Shown here piece after piece: positions 44,322-53,473 of a DNA stretch of 64,000 nucleotides. The translations under genes and the position numbers were made by a program. This stretch comes from Microcystis wesenbergii NRERC-220 (lineage in GTDB: Bacteria; Cyanobacteriota; Cyanobacteriia; Cyanobacteriales; Microcystaceae). The notes beneath the pieces are model-generated. The model searched no databases, had not been told where the DNA came from, and saw nothing but the letters and a program-made list of their open reading frames with translations. Within the stretch, counting starts at the first letter, position 1. Each line of letters starts with the position of its first letter. The stretch covers positions 2,183,501 through 2,247,500 of the forward strand of contig NZ_JAVSJA010000001.1 in the NCBI RefSeq assembly GCF_032027425.1, written 5' to 3'.

Positions 44322-45815
44322 CTACTGGTCTTGAATATAAGGTTGATTATTCTTGAGACAGTTGTATGCCTTTTGTAACTCGATTCCCAGATAACCGATA
44401 TGTTCGGGAATAATCGCAGGATTAGTAGTTGCAAGCTCGCGGATTAATTTCAGGGGATTTTTGCCTTGATAACAAGCGACAATTTCCCCGCTGCCGGGGG
44501 TAGTTTGTTGGACAAGAATTTGTTCTTCTTCCACAGAAATCAAAAAGTTACCGCTAGGGTCAAAAAAGTCGCGCTGATTGACAATTTTATCGTACTGGGT
44601 GGCGATTAATCGTTCGACATTTTCCCAAGTATCATCGTATATATGGGCCGATTGACTGATAGTAATCAGTGGACCCATTGATAAATTGTAGTCGGAGCGC
44701 TTGCTAATCTCATCCCTAATATGTTGCTGTAAAGCACGCAATCCCATGGCATTTGCCGGCCAAGCGGCAAACATATCATTACTTCTAAATATTGCAGTGA
44801 GAGATAATTCATTTTCCACCACTCGCACCCAAATATGATTTAAACAGGGACTACCTCCCTTTTCGTGGTCTTTCACATCCCAGAGGGACATGACTGCACT
44901 AGCTGCGTCAATTTCTGAGATTAATTTATTGATAACCTGTGCAATTTGGTCTCGGTCAAACCAAGAGCGCAATCTTTGACCGTAGGTGTATTTAACTCCT
45001 TGGTGTATAGGAGAATCATCGAGAATTTGTCCGATATATTCGGTGAGAAAAGGTCTATCTATAGGCAAATAATTAGGTTCGGGAAAATAAAAGTCTGGGG
45101 GTTCATCGGTGACAACGGCCATTAGGTCAATTAATTCTTGCCATTTACCATCATATCCTGTCGGTCTAATTGTGCCGGTGGTTTTAATCTTTTGGAGAAT
45201 TTTTACCCAAGTTTCGGCAATAGTTTTTCCTTCAATGCGATGACCGTATCTTGTCCCAGGTAGCAGAGAAGGAAGATTTTCTAAGAGAGGAAAGATTAAG
45301 GGTTCTCCCCAAGTTGGTAAGGGAGATTGTTCTGCATAATTTTTGACAGTTTCAATCGCTTCTTGAATGGATTTAACTGGTTGATATTGAATCGATTGAC
45401 GTAATTTTTCAAGGGTTTCTCGGTCAATTTCTTTGTCAATATATCCCGTGATAGAAGAATTAATTAGCCAACATTCTCTACCTGTGTCACTTTTTCCTAG
45501 CTGGAATCCTTGACTAAAAAAGTCTAGTAAACATTGACAGCTACCGGAGTTTTTATCTTCCTTAGTCGCGTTGAGAATAACTAAATATCTAACGTGGGGA
45601 TTTGCTATTAAGTTTCTCAGCAGGGGATTAATTCCTCTGCTGGGACTATAAAGATTGCCAATTACTGCGTATTGGTCGGGATTTAAATGTTTAGCAAGGG
45701 ACTGTTTTACTGTCCATCCCGTGATAATTGCCGTTTGGCCGTGACCGCAGATTAATTGATTGGGTTTATAGTGGGGTTGGTAGATGAATTTAGGGGTGGT
45801 TTCTATACTGAGCAT
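44322..45815 (-). CDS. Thymidylate synthase with archaeal-type accessory domains (DUF4346)
   Basis: 497 aa, about twice a standard ThyA. The N-terminal ~190 residues (QTAIITGWTVKQSLAKHL... YLVILNATKEDKNSG) and C-terminal ~50 (QGKNPLKLIRELATTN... YLGIELQKAY) resemble the MtrA-like/DUF4346 domain attached to thymidylate synthases in methanogens. The middle contains the synthase core: GSPCLNHIWVRV (candidate nucleophile Cys) and FRSNDMFAAWPANAMGLRALQ. It would make dTMP from dUMP. The gene lies 4 bases after the dTMP kinase gene, so the two consecutive steps are cotranscribed. The domain assignment is from sequence resemblance. Confidence 0.75.
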   Translation of the reverse strand: MLSIETTPKFIYQPHYKPNQLICGHGQTAIITGWTVKQSLAKHLNPDQYAVIGNLYSPSRGINPLLRNLIANPHVRYLVILNATKEDKNSGSCQCLLDFFSQGFQLGKSDTGRECWLINSSITGYIDKEIDRETLEKLRQSIQYQPVKSIQEAIETVKNYAEQSPLPTWGEPLIFPLLENLPSLLPGTRYGHRIEGKTIAETWVKILQKIKTTGTIRPTGYDGKWQELIDLMAVVTDEPPDFYFPEPNYLPIDRPFLTEYIGQILDDSPIHQGVKYTYGQRLRSWFDRDQIAQVINKLISEIDAASAVMSLWDVKDHEKGGSPCLNHIWVRVVENELSLTAIFRSNDMFAAWPANAMGLRALQQHIRDEISKRSDYNLSMGPLITISQSAHIYDDTWENVERLIATQYDKIVNQRDFFDPSGNFLISVEEEQILVQQTTPGSGEIVACYQGKNPLKLIRELATTNPAIIPEHIGYLGIELQKAYNCLKNNQPYIQDQ

Positions 45816-45819
45816 AGAT

Positions 45820-46443
45820 TTAAATTAATCGGTCAAGATAATTAATAATATTTTGGTGAAGGTGTTCTATTGTATCATTGCCATCCAGTTGTAAACAATT
45901 ATCTTTATATTCTTTAAATATCTGGAGAAACATCTGACGAACTTTCATTAACTTTTCTTGTTTTTCGTACACTTCTGTGATGGCTCGGTTTTTAATTCTT
46001 GCCAGAGAAATATCGGGAAGAACATCGATATAAATGACTAAATCGGGATTGGGAAAATGTTGATTTAACTGCCGAATAAAAGCCAATTCTTCGGGATTAT
46101 TGCCATTGTAGGCCAGGGAAGAAAAATAATAACGCGTAGTGATAACGTGGGTTTGTTCTTGCTGAATAAGTTTAAAAACGCCATCATGATCATTATATAA
46201 GTGATAATGGCGATCAGCTGCAAATAAATAAGCCATTTGTCGGTCAAATTTATTTTGATCTTCGATAGAAATAAGATTAGTTTGCATTATTTCTCGAATC
46301 AAACGACCGATAACTCCCTCGGAAGGTTCCGGACTTAAAACTGCTTTTTCCCCGCGCTTGAAAAAATATTCTTGTAGGAGTTTTGCTTGGGTACTTGTCC
46401 CCGATCCGTCAATACCTTCAAAGACAATAAATTTCGGTTTCAT
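45820..46443 (-). CDS. tmk: dTMP kinase
   Basis: 207 aa. P-loop FEGIDGSGTSTQAKLL (residues 8-23), the DRx-type motif in DRHYHLY, and TTRYYFSSLAYNG in the thymidylate-binding region. Converts dTMP to dTDP. It is the first gene of the operon with the thymidylate synthase. GTST in the P-loop, where common bacterial enzymes have GKST/GKTT, and the Y-rich LID region make it look divergent from the usual bacterial Tmk. Confidence 0.85.
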   Translation of the reverse strand: MKPKFIVFEGIDGSGTSTQAKLLQEYFFKRGEKAVLSPEPSEGVIGRLIREIMQTNLISIEDQNKFDRQMAYLFAADRHYHLYNDHDGVFKLIQQEQTHVITTRYYFSSLAYNGNNPEELAFIRQLNQHFPNPDLVIYIDVLPDISLARIKNRAITEVYEKQEKLMKVRQMFLQIFKEYKDNCLQLDGNDTIEHLHQNIINYLDRLI

Positions 46444-46468
46444 AATTTAATCTTCTTTCTCGATCTAA

Positions 46469-47854
46469 TTATCTGAATAATTGTTTTAGCCAAGTTAACC
46501 AAGATTTTTTCTGGGGGATTAATAGCGTCATTTCTCCGATAATCTCTCCCATACTTCCCCAAGTATAAATATTTTTATTGAGGGATTGTATGGTTAAATT
46601 TTCTTGTAAAGCTAAACTGATAATACTAATCATTTCTGCTGCTTGATTACCGACTATTTGCGCTCCCAGTATTTTACCATCTTGTCGGTAGATTAATTGA
46701 CAAAATCCCGTGGTTTCCCCCCAGATTTGTTGTGGGATCATATTTTTGATTGGATAGTTGATCATCTTTACCTCCTCACCATAGCTCTCCCAGGCCGCTT
46801 TTCCGGTTAAACCCACCCAAGCAATAGCCGGATCAAAAGCAATAAATGAGGGAATTTGATCGGGATTAAAGTTAAATTTTTCTCCCGTGAGCAGATGCTT
46901 GACTAACCCAAAAGCGGCCCGGTGATTTAAAGTAGGATCGGGATAATTATTTCTGAGCAAATTTAGGGCATAAATGCGGGAATTATCGGTTTGTAATTGC
47001 CGATTAACCCTAATTAGTCCTTGCTCTAGTTTAACTCCCACCCCAGCCAAATTTAATCCCTGTTCATTGACTTGATAATTACCGGCAAAAATCAGATCAT
47101 CAACTTCGATAACACGATTGCCTAATTGTAGCCATTTTTGACCCTCGATCGCTTTCACTTGACTAGGACAATAGCCGGGTAAAATCTTAATTCCTTCCGC
47201 TTCTAAAATGGCAGTAACTAAATGGGAGATTTCCCGATCAATATCCGGCAGCAGATAATTATCCTCGATAATTAAGCTAATTTCTTTCCCCAAACGTCGG
47301 AGAATTTGCGCTAAACTCACAGCCATGCTGCTGTTGCCAATAATCGCTAAATGTTGTCCCAACTTGTCTAAATTTGGCTCTTGCCAAAGGGTTTGAGCGG
47401 TAAAATAATTAACTTCATCTAAGCCGAAAATTTTCGGGACTTGCGGATAAAAACCAGTAGCGATAAGATAGTGTTTAGCCAACAATTGCCGACCGTTAAC
47501 CACGAATCCCAAATGGGGCAGCCGGACAAATTCCCCCCCACCCAGGATAACATCTATTCCTTCCGTGGCTAATCTCGCTAAAGAATGATGTTTATTAATA
47601 GTTTTATCTACTTCCTCTAACCATTGCCGCAACCGTTGCCATTGGGGATAAATAGCCGTTTCTTGCCAATGATTAAGCAGTTTATAGAGATGGATAATTT
47701 GGCTGTAGCCCTTGCTAAAAATGTCCTCAGATGCCTCTAAATTGTCCCTAGAAGGCTGTTGCACTAAAGCCACCCTTTTTTTGAGGTGAACAGCCAACAA
47801 AGCCGCTTCTATCCCCGCAGGAGTGGCACCGATAATTACTAAGTCGTAAACCAC
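46469..47854 (-). CDS. FAD-dependent pyridine nucleotide oxidoreductase (lipoamide dehydrogenase-like) without redox disulfide
   Basis: 461 aa. FAD-binding start VYDLVIIGATPAGIEAALLAVHLKK (residues 2-26), an NAD-type loop LAIIGNSSMAVSLAQIL, and a C-terminal dimerisation domain (VGLTGKAAWESYGEEV... ILGAQIVGNQAAEMI). The CxxxxC active-site pair expected about residue 40 is absent (SRDNLEASEDIF), so it cannot do classical disulfide chemistry. Substrate unknown. It ends 25 bases before the dTMP kinase start, so it may be in the same transcript. Confidence 0.85.
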   Translation of the reverse strand: MVYDLVIIGATPAGIEAALLAVHLKKRVALVQQPSRDNLEASEDIFSKGYSQIIHLYKLLNHWQETAIYPQWQRLRQWLEEVDKTINKHHSLARLATEGIDVILGGGEFVRLPHLGFVVNGRQLLAKHYLIATGFYPQVPKIFGLDEVNYFTAQTLWQEPNLDKLGQHLAIIGNSSMAVSLAQILRRLGKEISLIIEDNYLLPDIDREISHLVTAILEAEGIKILPGYCPSQVKAIEGQKWLQLGNRVIEVDDLIFAGNYQVNEQGLNLAGVGVKLEQGLIRVNRQLQTDNSRIYALNLLRNNYPDPTLNHRAAFGLVKHLLTGEKFNFNPDQIPSFIAFDPAIAWVGLTGKAAWESYGEEVKMINYPIKNMIPQQIWGETTGFCQLIYRQDGKILGAQIVGNQAAEMISIISLALQENLTIQSLNKNIYTWGSMGEIIGEMTLLIPQKKSWLTWLKQLFR

Positions 47855-47901
47855 AAATATTCGGTCGTCAGGAGCCGGAAACTTAACAATAAAAACTCAA
47901 A

Positions 47902-47949
47902 TCTGATAACTGATAACTGATAACTGATAACTGATAACTGATAACTGAT
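47902..47949. repeat. (CTGATAA)n tandem repeat
   Basis: Six or seven 7-bp units reaching to the hisIE stop codon. Confidence 0.9.
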
Positions 47950-48584
47950 TACCGGCGCCGGTCTTGCAGTTTTTTATAGACATCTCGCAGGGGGACTTGG
48001 TGATAGGCGAGGGCGACGAGGGTATGATAAAAAAGATCGGCCACTTCTGCGGTAATAGCATCGCCATCATTATCTTTGCAGGCCATGACCACTTCTGCCG
48101 ATTCTTCGCCGATTTTCTTGAGAATTTTGTTATCTCCTCCGGCCAAAAGTTTACAGGTGTAGGATTCCGGATGAGGATCGTCTCTGCGATCGCAAATTAC
48201 CTTAAACAATTCCGAGAGAGTGTCGGCCGCTGGCGGTGATTTTTGCCAGTTTACTTGGTGAAAACAGCTTCTTTCGCCGGTATGACAGGCGATATCACCG
48301 ATTTGCTCAATAGTCAGTAAGATAGCATCACTATCGCAATCGTAGCGAATTTGACGCACTTTTTGGATATGGCCGGAAGTGGCTCCCTTGTGCCACAATT
48401 CTTGACGAGAACGACTCCAATACCACGCTTCCCCAGTGGTGAGGGTTTTTTCGAGGGATTCCCGATTCATCCAGGCCATCATTAACACTGTAGCATCAAG
48501 ATAGTCTTGAGCGATCGCTGGTACTAAACCCTGGGGATTATAAGCGATCGCGTCGAGGGGAATAGCGGAGAGTAAAGAGGACAT
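47949..48584 (-). CDS. hisIE: Bifunctional phosphoribosyl-AMP cyclohydrolase / phosphoribosyl-ATP pyrophosphatase
   Basis: 211 aa from ATG 48584 ([19 protein letters not shown]); 27 codons of upstream open frame are AT-rich and unlike the family. The HisI half has [18 protein letters not shown] and the zinc-binding CDSDAILL ... [13 protein letters not shown]. The HisE half has [16 protein letters not shown] and [13 protein letters not shown]. It carries out steps 2 and 3 of histidine synthesis. Other his genes are not nearby, as usual in cyanobacteria. Confidence 0.95.
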   Translation of the reverse strand: MSSLLSAIPLDAIAYNPQGLVPAIAQDYLDATVLMMAWMNRESLEKTLTTGEAWYWSRSRQELWHKGATSGHIQKVRQIRYDCDSDAILLTIEQIGDIACHTGERSCFHQVNWQKSPPAADTLSELFKVICDRRDDPHPESYTCKLLAGGDNKILKKIGEESAEVVMACKDNDGDAITAEVADLFYHTLVALAYHQVPLRDVYKKLQDRRR

Positions 48585-48752
48585 CAGTTTTTCGCGGTCA
48601 AGAATTATGGTGAGATAAATTACCCAAAGCTTAATTATATAGCGATGATATCGCCAGGGCTTCATTATCCCTGTCTAAAACCCAAAACCCGCTAACGACC
48701 CTTAAAAACAACAATTAGGTCTTGGCTCGCGTTAGCATCAATAATTAAGAAA

Positions 48753-48802
48753 AAGCTAAAAGTCAGAAACCCTGCCAGGGCATCTAACCTTTAGCTATTA
48801 AT
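48753..48802 (-). terminator. Conserved 3' hairpin of PEP-CTERM gene 1
   Basis: On the - strand AGCTAAAGGTTAGATGCCCT pairs its start with CTTTTAGCT about 30 bases on, followed by TTTTTCTTAATT. Similar hairpins lie after the other two PEP-CTERM genes (52694-52745 and 54416-54465). Confidence 0.6.
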
Positions 48803-48830
48803 GTCTTGACCATATTGGCAGCTGTTATTT

Positions 48831-49502
48831 TCATCTCTTGAAGCGGGAAACTAATCCTAGACCACCAACGGTGAGCAGTCCGAGAATAGTACCCGGTTCG
48901 GGTACTTCAGTACCTTGTGTGAATTTATTCGACGAAGACATCAGAGTTCCACCAGGATTAGGGGCAAGTGTATTCGTGACCGTGAGCTTCTTGAGATCAC
49001 CAGTAATAGGGTTGAAAGAACCAGGAGCAGGCGGGGCAGGCCAGCCGTTAAGTGATATTAAGGTGAGATTGGGTTCCTGAAGGAATGTGGTTACAGTCCC
49101 GTAGCCGAGGGGAGGGTTGACATTTACGTCTGAATCCACTTGAGCCCCTGTAAAATGAAAGTTGGGGTCTAGGATCTCGATTGTGTAGGTGAAAGACCCA
49201 GCCGCAGAGAGCATACCCACTGGATCGAATTCAAAGGCATACTCTTGTCCAGCCTCGCTCAAGGTAATGAAGGTGGTCGTGCCTGGTATCGCACCAGTAG
49301 CAAATGTATCACTGACGTATGTAACTTTTTTGTCGCCCACTTGGAGGGTAGTTCCAGCCTTGAATTGGTCCCAGTTAATCGATACTGTTGCTGCACTGGC
49401 ACTGGTAGCGGTAAGCACTGAGCCGGCGAGAACGCCGATGGCGGCGGCTCCCGTGGCGATGGGAAAAGCAAGAGTTTTGGTTAATTTGTTTCTTCTAAGC
49501 AT
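48831..49502 (-). CDS. PEP-CTERM sorting-domain protein 1
   Basis: 223 aa. A signal peptide (residues 1-37, ending TSASAA) leads to a beta-rich secreted body. The C-terminal sorting signal is complete: VPEPGTILGLLTVGGLGLVSRFKR, i.e. PEP motif, hydrophobic helix, basic tail. An exosortase would cut there and anchor or release the protein at the envelope. The N-terminal 12 residues and the C-terminal 25 are near-identical to the two paralogues downstream in this region, but the bodies differ. Confidence 0.88.
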   Translation of the reverse strand: MLRRNKLTKTLAFPIATGAAAIGVLAGSVLTATSASAATVSINWDQFKAGTTLQVGDKKVTYVSDTFATGAIPGTTTFITLSEAGQEYAFEFDPVGMLSAAGSFTYTIEILDPNFHFTGAQVDSDVNVNPPLGYGTVTTFLQEPNLTLISLNGWPAPPAPGSFNPITGDLKKLTVTNTLAPNPGGTLMSSSNKFTQGTEVPEPGTILGLLTVGGLGLVSRFKR

Positions 49503-50089
49503 AACTGAATTGTCCAGCGTTAGTTTTGTGTACTATGGTGAATCACTCTCAACGTAGTTGGGAGCTTCCTGCTTCAATGGGATGCAAGATAGCAAGTCTT
49601 ACCTTCCCGACCCGGGCAGGAGTCCTAGTTCCTAAGACCCATACTTTTTCTTGCAACACGACCCGTTGAGCTTGTTTATCGCACAAGGAATAGTGGTCAA
49701 GATATGCTTGTTATAGCACAGTTTTTGAGAATTGTCTAAGTAGGGGGGCACAATTATTTGTAGGATGGGTCAGCGGTAGCGTAACATGAGCGGGCGTTGG
49801 GTTTCATGCTTCAACCGTTCGGACCTCGGCGTGAGACTTCGGCGTGAGCTTTTGTCGAACGCTCGGTCGAACGCTGATCTCACGGCCGAAGCCCAACCTA
49901 CGTTCTATGTTAAAGTCAACAGAAAGCTTAAAAAAACCTTAAGATTTTTGATAACTTTTCGTTTGACCTGATAAAAGTCTAGCTAAGTTTTTCAAAAAAA
50001 ACAAGTGTTGACAAAAGTTGCTCTTTTCTTAATTTTTCATCAAGACAATTTGACGCTCCCATCGCACTAAGCACTTCGGGATTCCGGGT
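49503..50089. other. Noncoding stretch with IS605-type remnant and GC-rich repeats
   Basis: At 49503-49540 is the upstream element shared by the PEP-CTERM genes (CCAGCG... TGTGTACTAT). On the - strand about 49560-49690 carries text (CATTGAAGCAGGAAGCTCCC) like the right end of IS200/IS605-type tnpB elements, without a tnpB. 49790-49905 is a cluster of TTCGGCGTGAG/GTCGAACGCT palindromic repeats that recur at 52150-52320. No gene is supported. Confidence 0.5.
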
Positions 50090-50175
50090 TCATCCAGTTA
50101 CCTTGTCTAACAATTTCGCCTGTTGACTCTCCCCCGCTAACCGCTCGCGCGGTGTAGCAAGGGATTCTTGATTCA
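50090..50175 (-). ncRNA. Candidate right-end (omega) RNA region of the tnpB element
   Basis: Just after the tnpB stop the - strand reads GAATCAAGAATCCC, then a CCGCGCGAGCGG hairpin and GGGGGAGAGTCAAC, the usual layout at the 3' end of cyanobacterial IS605 tnpB elements, where the guide scaffold RNA is processed from the transcript. Since the tnpB is interrupted, the RNA may be orphaned. Boundaries are approximate. Confidence 0.4.
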
Positions 50176-51536
50176 TAGGCTCTTGACTAGATCGAACAGA
50201 TTTAACTGAACGACCCCCGTCAAATCGCCTCCGCAAGCATTTTCTAACACGGTCAGTCCGACCGCGTTTTTGCCTCGGTTCTCGATTACTTTTGCTGATG
50301 CCGTATCTCTTGGTTCGATGTGACCGCAAGAATCACACCGGTGAACTCTTTCCGATAACGACTTTTTGCCGGTAATCGCGCCACAATTCGGACACTCCTG
50401 GGAAGTTCCGTTTTTATCGACCTTAAGATAATATTTCCCCCGTTTCCAAACAACAAACGGTAGTAAGTAGCTGGTTATAATTAAATTAAAAATGGATTTT
50501 AGGTTCGATCCCCCCTGCCCTCCTTGATAAGGTAGGGTTGATTCATGAATCAACCCTACCCTTGATAAGGGGGGTGTCTGACAACTTTTAACGCCTACCT
50601 ACTTATCTCGTTAATAAAACTACCGATACCTGAATCCAGAGATTGTTTTCTAACGATCCCTCTAGACCAGGAAACGAAGTTAATATCTTCGACAAAGATA
50701 TTATCAGCAATATCACAAAGGTAATGAGCTAGTTTAAAGTGCCAATCTCTACGAGTATTAGACACTTTTTCAGGTAATCTTGCTATCTTCTCTTGGAGTT
50801 TCAACCAATTGTTCGAGCCTTTGACTTGATGTTTCAAGCGTCTTTGTAGCAATTTAAGCTTACTCTGTACTTTCAACAAAAATCGAGGGGCTTTGATTAA
50901 ATCTCCCCGTGAAGTAGCGACAAAACTCTCAATCCCCGCGTCGATTCCTAAACAGGTTTTCCCCACTGTCATATCGGGAACTAATTCCGGAGATTGGAAA
51001 GAAACCGAAACGTAAAATCCCGACGCTTTTTGGATAATTTGAGCTTGTTTAGGCTCAAACCCAGACGGGTACTCCCTAGATTTCCTAATCCGAATTTTTC
51101 CTAATTGCGGAAAATTCAAGCATCCATCCCCTAGAAAGTTTTTTGACAGCGCAGGAAAAACCAAACTCCGCATCTTTTTCTTAAATCTAGGAAAGCCGAA
51201 GCCTTTCGATTTCATGTCAGAAAAAGCTTTATCTACAGTTTTTAAGACTTGCTGTAAAACTTGAGCGTTAACCGTCTTTAATATCGGGTAAACTTTTTTA
51301 GCTTCCGTTAGATTTTTAGCTTGAACGAAGTAATTTGGATAGGGTTCATCCGCAGGAATTATGTACTCGGAAACTAGCGAACAGTGATCCGCAAGACACT
51401 TTCGAGAGTTTAGCCAATCTTTCCGTTCTGAAAGAGCGTAATTATAAACGCTCTTGCCAACATCAAGAATGTGGATTATCTCCCGTTCCTGTTGTCTGTT
51501 TACCTTTAGTTTGTACTGGTAGGTAAGCGTTATCAC
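50173..51536 (-). pseudogene. tnpB: TnpB (IS200/IS605 RNA-guided nuclease), split by a MITE
   Basis: The two parts are 50595-51536 and 50173-50463. Removing 50466-50605 restores a continuous 407-aa frame (..INEILPFVVWKRGKYY..). RuvC motifs are visible: CLGIDAGIESF (Asp), FVEDINF (Glu) and PRDTASAKVI (Asp), as well as the zinc ribbon CPNCG ... CDSCG. TnpB is an omega-RNA-guided DNA nuclease that promotes retention of its element. The interrupted N-terminal product stops before the zinc ribbon and the last catalytic Asp, so it should be inactive. Confidence 0.9.
50466..50603. mobile_element. MITE (138 bp) in tnpB with TA target duplication
   Basis: The ends are AGTAGCTGGTTATAATTAAA and, reversed, AGTAGGTAGGCGTTAAAAG: imperfect inverted repeats that share the AGTAG start with the other MITE in this window but differ further in. 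TA flanks it at 50464-50465 and 50604-50605. The centre is a perfect 30-bp palindrome around TTGATTCATGAATCAA plus CTTGATAAGG arms. No coding capacity. Confidence 0.85.
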
Positions 51537-51585
51537 TGTCGTTAGTTTCGTGATGTATAGTTAAATTGTCACACTTACTGCCTAA

Positions 51586-51816
51586 TATGTCAACCGATTA
51601 CAATCATGGACCAAACTAATCGCTAACCTTAAAACAGTTAGTAGTCGCTTAATTAGAAAGGAATTTCTGGATTTGGCGGCCAAGTATTTCCACAACAAAC
51701 CCTATTTTTGGACGGGAGGTTATTTCGTGGCTAGTTGTGGCGGCGTTACTGTCGAACAACTAAAAAAATACGTCGAGAACCAAAACTCCCCAAAAGTGGA
51801 AACGCTACTGCGTTAG
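51586..51816 (+). pseudogene. TnpA (Y1 transposase) C-terminal fragment
   Basis: The + strand frame reads LIANLKTVSSRLIRKEF... KPYFWTGGYFVASCGGVTVEQLKKYVENQ, the C-terminal half of IS200/IS605 HUH transposases. The N-terminal half with the HUH motif is missing, and a stop (51583-51585) lies directly upstream. It is divergent from the tnpB at 51536, as in complete IS605 elements, so both belonged to one element. Confidence 0.8.
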
Positions 51817-51839
51817 TTTCATTCTGGTGGCGATTTATA

Positions 51840-52003
51840 CGCAGTTTAACGGGAGTCCTCTCGCTCCATTGAGATAGACGGTAGGTAGTCTGTAGTCGGG
51901 CTTGAATTTCTGTCCGCGGCTCGACTGATCTCGCCGAACGTCCCGACAGTGTTGATGGCGGCGTTTTTATCTCTATCTAGAACACAACATAGCATAGTTT
52001 ACT
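51840..52003 (-). pseudogene. TnpB C-terminal fragment (second element)
   Basis: The - strand reads LCCVLDRDKNAAINTVGTFGEISRAADRN, the segment just after the zinc ribbon in TnpB (VxDRDxNAAxNI), followed by a short unrelated tail. Nothing upstream matches TnpB, so it is a 3' scrap of another copy. Confidence 0.55.
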
Positions 52004-52080
52004 CTATTTTCTTTCCCAGAGTCCATCCATCCTCAAGAATGCCCATTCTGATAGCTTCTTCAATGGCTAAGCTGTTCGTA

Positions 52081-52122
52081 ATTTAAATTGCCTGTTGAGA
52101 TGAGGCACTCTTGCAAGAGGCA
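52081..52122 (-). repeat. Dispersed repeat, second copy
   Basis: Near-exact reverse complement of 41432-41474. Confidence 0.8.
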
Positions 52123-52366
52123 ACCCCCCCCTGACTTGAAAGAGGGTGTAGGGCGCCGAACGTCCGAAGTCTCACGCGGCGGTTCGGCGGTTCGGCGGTT
52201 CGGCTGAGATCACCGTCGAAGCCTCACCGTCCGCTCGACTGAGCGTTCGACAAAAGCTCACGCGGCTCGACTGAGCTCGCCGAACGTCCGAAGTCTCGCC
52301 GAACGTCCGATGTCCGAACGGCAAAAGGAAAGAAAAATCGGTGTACCTCACTAGCTTAGGAAACGC

Positions 52367-52470
52367 TATAGTAATAGCCATCTAAAAAATGCCGACAAGC
52401 GTTAAGCTCGCTGATAACTTTTTATTTGACCTGACAGAAGCATAACCAACTTTTCCCAAAGAAACAAGTG
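52367..52470 (-). repeat. Orphan copy of the PEP-CTERM upstream element
   Basis: AATGCCGACAAGCGTTAAGC, then GCTCGCTGATAACTTTT and GACCTGACAGAAGCATAAC match the region directly upstream of the PEP-CTERM genes at 53473 and 55241, but no PEP-CTERM gene follows on the - strand here. Confidence 0.7.
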
Positions 52471-52550
52471 TTTTAGAAAAAATCTCAAACCTGAAAACCT
52501 TGTATGATAAGTTTAACTTATATAGGAGTGATCAATCTCGTTCCACTCGG

Positions 52551-52578
52551 TCTCGCGTAGCGAGCGCGTTGCGACCGC
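52551..52578 (-). repeat. Dispersed 28-bp repeat, second copy
   Basis: Exact reverse complement of 27171-27198. Confidence 0.85.
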
Positions 52579-52693
52579 CCGCAGGAATGTATCTTAGAAT
52601 ACATTTTACCCAGCAAACCTAAGAGACCCTTAGGCAAGAACTCTACCAAAAACAAAAATTAGGCCTTGACTTGTGTTATAGTCAATACCTAAG

Positions 52694-52745
52694 GGAAAGC
52701 TAAAGGCTAGAAAACCAAACAGGGCATCTAACCTTATAGCTATTT
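52694..52745 (-). terminator. Conserved 3' hairpin of PEP-CTERM gene 2
   Basis: AGCTATAAGGTTAGATGCCC at one side pairs imperfectly with CCTTTAGCTTTCCC text at the other; same position and sequence as the hairpins after the other two paralogues. Confidence 0.5.
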
Positions 52746-52786
52746 CAACGTCACAGTTATCAATGTGTGCGAGACATTGGTAACTG

Positions 52787-53473
52787 TTATTTTTGTTTTT
52801 TGAAGCGGGACACCAATCCTAAACCACCCACTGCCAGAAGTCCGAGGATAGTACCCGGTTCGGGGACGTGAGGGGCTTCTCGGAAATTATTGGACAGGAC
52901 GCTTAGACCTTCATTGGTACTTCCTGGATTAGTAGGAATGAAGGTATCTGTGATGCGCAATGCTTTGGTGAGGGGGATATCGAGGAAACCGTTAGGAAAA
53001 GGGTCGGGGTCGCCGTTAAATGAAGTTAAGGTGCGGGAGAACTCAGGCTCTCCTTGCTTGGTTACACTCCCGTAGGTCTCTGTTGTGTCTGAATCTATTG
53101 AAACCCCATTAACGAACGTAGGGAACGTAATGTCATATATTAAAGTCCCGGCATTACTATCGGTCGCAAGAGTACCGGGTATAGCACTGTATGTGAATTC
53201 ATACTCATCACCGGCTTTGAACAGAGTAACTGTATCAAAACCGGGTTGACTCGGAACAAACGTACTATCGACGACGTACGTAGCTGTTGCTCCGTTACCA
53301 GGAATTACAAGAGGATTTCCGGCCACCCATGCCGCCCAAGTTGAGGTCACAGAGCCATTAGGACTAGGAGTCGTCGCACTGGCACTGGTAGCGGCAAGCA
53401 CCGCGCCGGCGAGAACACCGATGGCTAGAGAGCCAGAAGCAAAGGTTTTGGTTAATTTGTTGGTTGTCATCAT
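52787..53473 (-). CDS. PEP-CTERM sorting-domain protein 2
   Basis: 228 aa. Begins MMTTNKLTKTFASGSLAIGV with a signal peptide ending near ATSASA; ends VPEPGTILGLLAVGGLGLVSRFKKQK. Body layout parallels protein 1 (YVVDSTF... GFDTVTLFKAGDEYEF versus YVSDTFA... TTTFITLSEAGQEYAF), so these two are true paralogues. Probably anchored in the outer envelope through exosortase processing. Upstream DNA is a near-copy of that of protein 3. Confidence 0.88.
   Translation of the reverse strand: MMTTNKLTKTFASGSLAIGVLAGAVLAATSASATTPSPNGSVTSTWAAWVAGNPLVIPGNGATATYVVDSTFVPSQPGFDTVTLFKAGDEYEFTYSAIPGTLATDSNAGTLIYDITFPTFVNGVSIDSDTTETYGSVTKQGEPEFSRTLTSFNGDPDPFPNGFLDIPLTKALRITDTFIPTNPGSTNEGLSVLSNNFREAPHVPEPGTILGLLAVGGLGLVSRFKKQK

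Larger units (their letters stand above)
51817..52786. other. Repeat-rich noncoding stretch
   Basis: Apart from the tnpB scrap no gene is supported. It holds a dispersed repeat (52081-52122), a dense run of GC-rich palindromes made of CGAACGTCCGAAGTCTC, GGCGGTTC and GCTCGACTGAGC units (about 52150-52320), a GTACCTCACTAGCTTAGGAA repeat (52341-52367, reversed at about 56464-56489), an orphan copy of the PEP-CTERM upstream element (52367-52470) and the 28-bp repeat at 52551-52578. Confidence 0.7.

Noticed and set aside
49786-49971. 61-codon + strand frame in the GC-rich repeats
   Set aside because: It is translated palindromic repeat text that recurs at 52150-52320 in other frames.
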